NCBI GenBank assembly: GCA_011525625.1
Contig: WYAX01000015.1
Location: 62,001-126,000 of the forward strand
Origin: Nitrospira defluvii
GTDB lineage: Bacteria; Nitrospirota; Nitrospiria; Nitrospirales; Nitrospiraceae
Direction of reading: 5' to 3'
Length of the DNA: 64,000 bases
Below the pieces are notes generated by a model. The model did not search any database and was not told the origin of the DNA. It saw only the letters and a list, made by a program, of their open reading frames with translations. A program made the position numbers and the translations under genes. Every line of letters begins with the position of its first letter. Positions within the stretch are counted from its first letter, which is position 1. Shown one piece after another: positions 62,581 to 64,000 of the stretch.

Positions 62581-64000
62581 ATGAGAAACATGGACATGAG
62601 TAACGCGCAGCGACGTGTCGGCAACCAACGGGATGAGCGTGGTATTGCCTTGTTGACGGTGTTGATGGTGGTGTGTTTGTTGACGCTGTTGGGGATGACC
62701 TCCATGCATCTGGCTGGACAGGAGGTTGTCGGGGCCAGTGTGCTGCAGGAGGAGCGTCTCGCCCATCACGCTGCGGAATCTGCGGTTGATGTCGTGATGG
62801 GGTGGTTTCACGATCCCTCGCTTGTGCCGCAGGAGATCGGGACGACATGGTTCGCGAAGCGATTCGTCAATGCGCAAGGTGATCCCTCATATTTTGATGC
62901 GGAGGGGCGTGCGCAATTCGTGGGAACCGTCGCTCAGCCCGACATGTTCTTTGATGCGGCCAATCCCCAGCACGACCGCTTGCTGAACGATCCTCAAACA
63001 GGGTGGTTCAAGTCTCTCAAGGGGCTGGCCAGGATTCTTAAGTTGCGAGTGTACGGAGCGACGCGACCCGGTTTGCTCTGCACGGTGGAGGTGACGGCAG
63101 GAGCCGGCCAGGCCGCTCGGGTGACGAAGACATCATCCGTGGAATTCGGAGCGTATGCCGTTCCGGCCTTGCATGCCCCCCTGCAGAGCGGTGCGCTGGG
63201 GAGTCAGTTGAGTGAATTGAGTGCCGGAGCTGTGTTTGCTCACTGGGGGGAGATGATCGTTCGTGGTCCGGCTCATTTCCCAAAACCGAGCGAGATGCCG
63301 GTGAAGAGCGCCCTTGCTCCGGTGACGGGGCAGGCTTATGACGAGATGGGGCAACGCACCGACCGTTGGCTTCACATCAAGATCGGGGGGGAGGCTAGGT
63401 TTGCTCAATTGCCTCTCGAAGCGTGGGCTAATGTCCCATTGAACCTCCAGGCCCATCAGGAACCGATCCCCGGCATTCAGGTGGATCAGTGGGAGTATGC
63501 AACATTGAAGCAAATGGCCATGCAGTTTGGTCAGTTGTATGGGATCGATCGGGACGGGCTGTTATATCCGGGCGGTGTGATTCGGCCAGGATTGGGACGT
63601 CCTGCATCGGAGGTGTTTGCCTCAAGGGGGCCGGGGGATCATCGGGGACTCGTTTTTGTAGACACACTCGATGGGATGCCGCCCCGCCTCGATAACTTGG
63701 GCTCAATCGTGCTCGAGCAGGACTATGCGGAAGGTATCTTCATCGTGAACGCCCATGTGTTCTGGAAGGCCGGCCCAGCGGGAAGAGCCGTCCTCGCGCT
63801 GAGTCCACCTCCGGATGGACAACAATCACTTGGGGCTCGAATCCCCGTGCAATTGTCAGGCATCCATCTGCAGGGTGTGTTGTATGCGGCGGGTGACGTG
63901 CGGTATGCGGGACACGTTAAAGTCTATGGCGGAGTAGTGGCGCAGGGCACGACTGCGGACGGAACTAACGGATCGGGCACGCTAGAGGTCTGGTACAACC
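62581..64000 (+). CDS. PilX-like minor pilin, large, incomplete
   Basis: The frame is open from the ATG at 62581 to the window edge: at least 473 residues. The N-terminus (G-I-A-L-L-T-V-L-M-V-V-C-L-L-T-L-L-G-M) is a PilX/PilA-N-type segment with a cleavage-site glycine and no Glu5, as in PilX. GAGGAAGAAGG precedes the start. The mature part is far larger than normal PilX (about 150-200 residues) and is beta-rich (I-H-L-Q-G-V-L-Y-A-A-G-D-V-R-Y-A-G-H-V). It may be a tip adhesin-like minor pilin. The end lies outside the window. Confidence 0.75.
   Translation, partial: MRNMDMSNAQRRVGNQRDERGIALLTVLMVVCLLTLLGMTSMHLAGQEVVGASVLQEERLAHHAAESAVDVVMGWFHDPSLVPQEIGTTWFAKRFVNAQGDPSYFDAEGRAQFVGTVAQPDMFFDAANPQHDRLLNDPQTGWFKSLKGLARILKLRVYGATRPGLLCTVEVTAGAGQAARVTKTSSVEFGAYAVPALHAPLQSGALGSQLSELSAGAVFAHWGEMIVRGPAHFPKPSEMPVKSALAPVTGQAYDEMGQRTDRWLHIKIGGEARFAQLPLEAWANVPLNLQAHQEPIPGIQVDQWEYATLKQMAMQFGQLYGIDRDGLLYPGGVIRPGLGRPASEVFASRGPGDHRGLVFVDTLDGMPPRLDNLGSIVLEQDYAEGIFIVNAHVFWKAGPAGRAVLALSPPPDGQQSLGARIPVQLSGIHLQGVLYAAGDVRYAGHVKVYGGVVAQGTTADGTNGSGTLEVWYN

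Noticed and set aside
1-64000. CRISPR array or insertion sequence
   Set aside because: No regularly spaced repeats, transposase or flanking target duplications were found.

Overview
The window is a 64 kb piece of a GC-rich bacterial chromosome, densely packed with mostly housekeeping genes. The gene set points to a Nitrospirota (Nitrospira-like) bacterium: DsrE/TusA sulfur-carrier proteins, an exported cupredoxin, a citramalate route to isoleucine, a run of HEAT-repeat genes, type IV pilus genes and a classic rimP-nusA-infB-rbfA-truB-rpsO-pnp operon. That placement is an inference from content, since no rRNA or clade marker is present. There is no CRISPR array, insertion sequence or prophage. 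One tRNA (Pro, GGG) was found. Several promoters fit the ordinary TTGACA/TATAAT pattern.

Layout. 1-7.1 kb: the end of a cation/proton antiporter, a Rieske oxygenase, dsrE2-tusA, a formiminotransferase-cyclodeaminase fusion, rpsU, nth, a second DsrE gene and small membrane or exported proteins. 7.3-10.5 kb: polA with a worn-out proofreading domain, an extragenic inverted repeat and a small metallopeptidase. 10.5-14 kb: a minus-strand block of poorly known genes. It holds a hydrolase-like protein without its nucleophile and two exported LPP20/FlgT-like proteins. 14.2-21.1 kb: a degenerate phosphatase-superfamily protein, an exported protein and five consecutive HEAT-repeat genes, the most unusual region of the window. 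21.1-24.6 kb: ugd (minus strand), a CBS-domain protein and a membrane-bound spermidine-synthase-like protein. 24.9-27.9 kb: small redox and exported proteins (cupredoxin, 2[4Fe-4S] ferredoxin, DUF192, Rieske ferredoxin, chagasin-like inhibitor).

27.9-38.7 kb: a class IV aminotransferase, then the translation/RNA operon ending in pnp and an M16 peptidase. 39.1-40.3 kb: two exported proteins of unknown function behind a good promoter. 40.4-46.3 kb (minus): pdxJ-nnr-tsaE-lapA-mutS, read in that order. 46.6-54.5 kb: amino-acid biosynthesis, alaC-type aminotransferase, hom, thrC, an apgM-like gene that probably supplies the missing homoserine kinase, lysC and cimA. 54.6-59.5 kb: an IHF/HU protein, a MerR regulator, tRNA-Pro, surE, dedA, cysS, rlmB and a short LuxR-type regulator. 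59.8-64 kb: prepilin peptidase and a translationally coupled set of minor pilins; the last one runs off the window.

Best candidates for something undescribed are the five-gene HEAT array with its two odd upstream partners, the exported pair at 39.1-40.3 kb, the nucleophile-less hydrolase, and the 122-bp extragenic inverted repeat after polA. None can be assigned a function from sequence alone.
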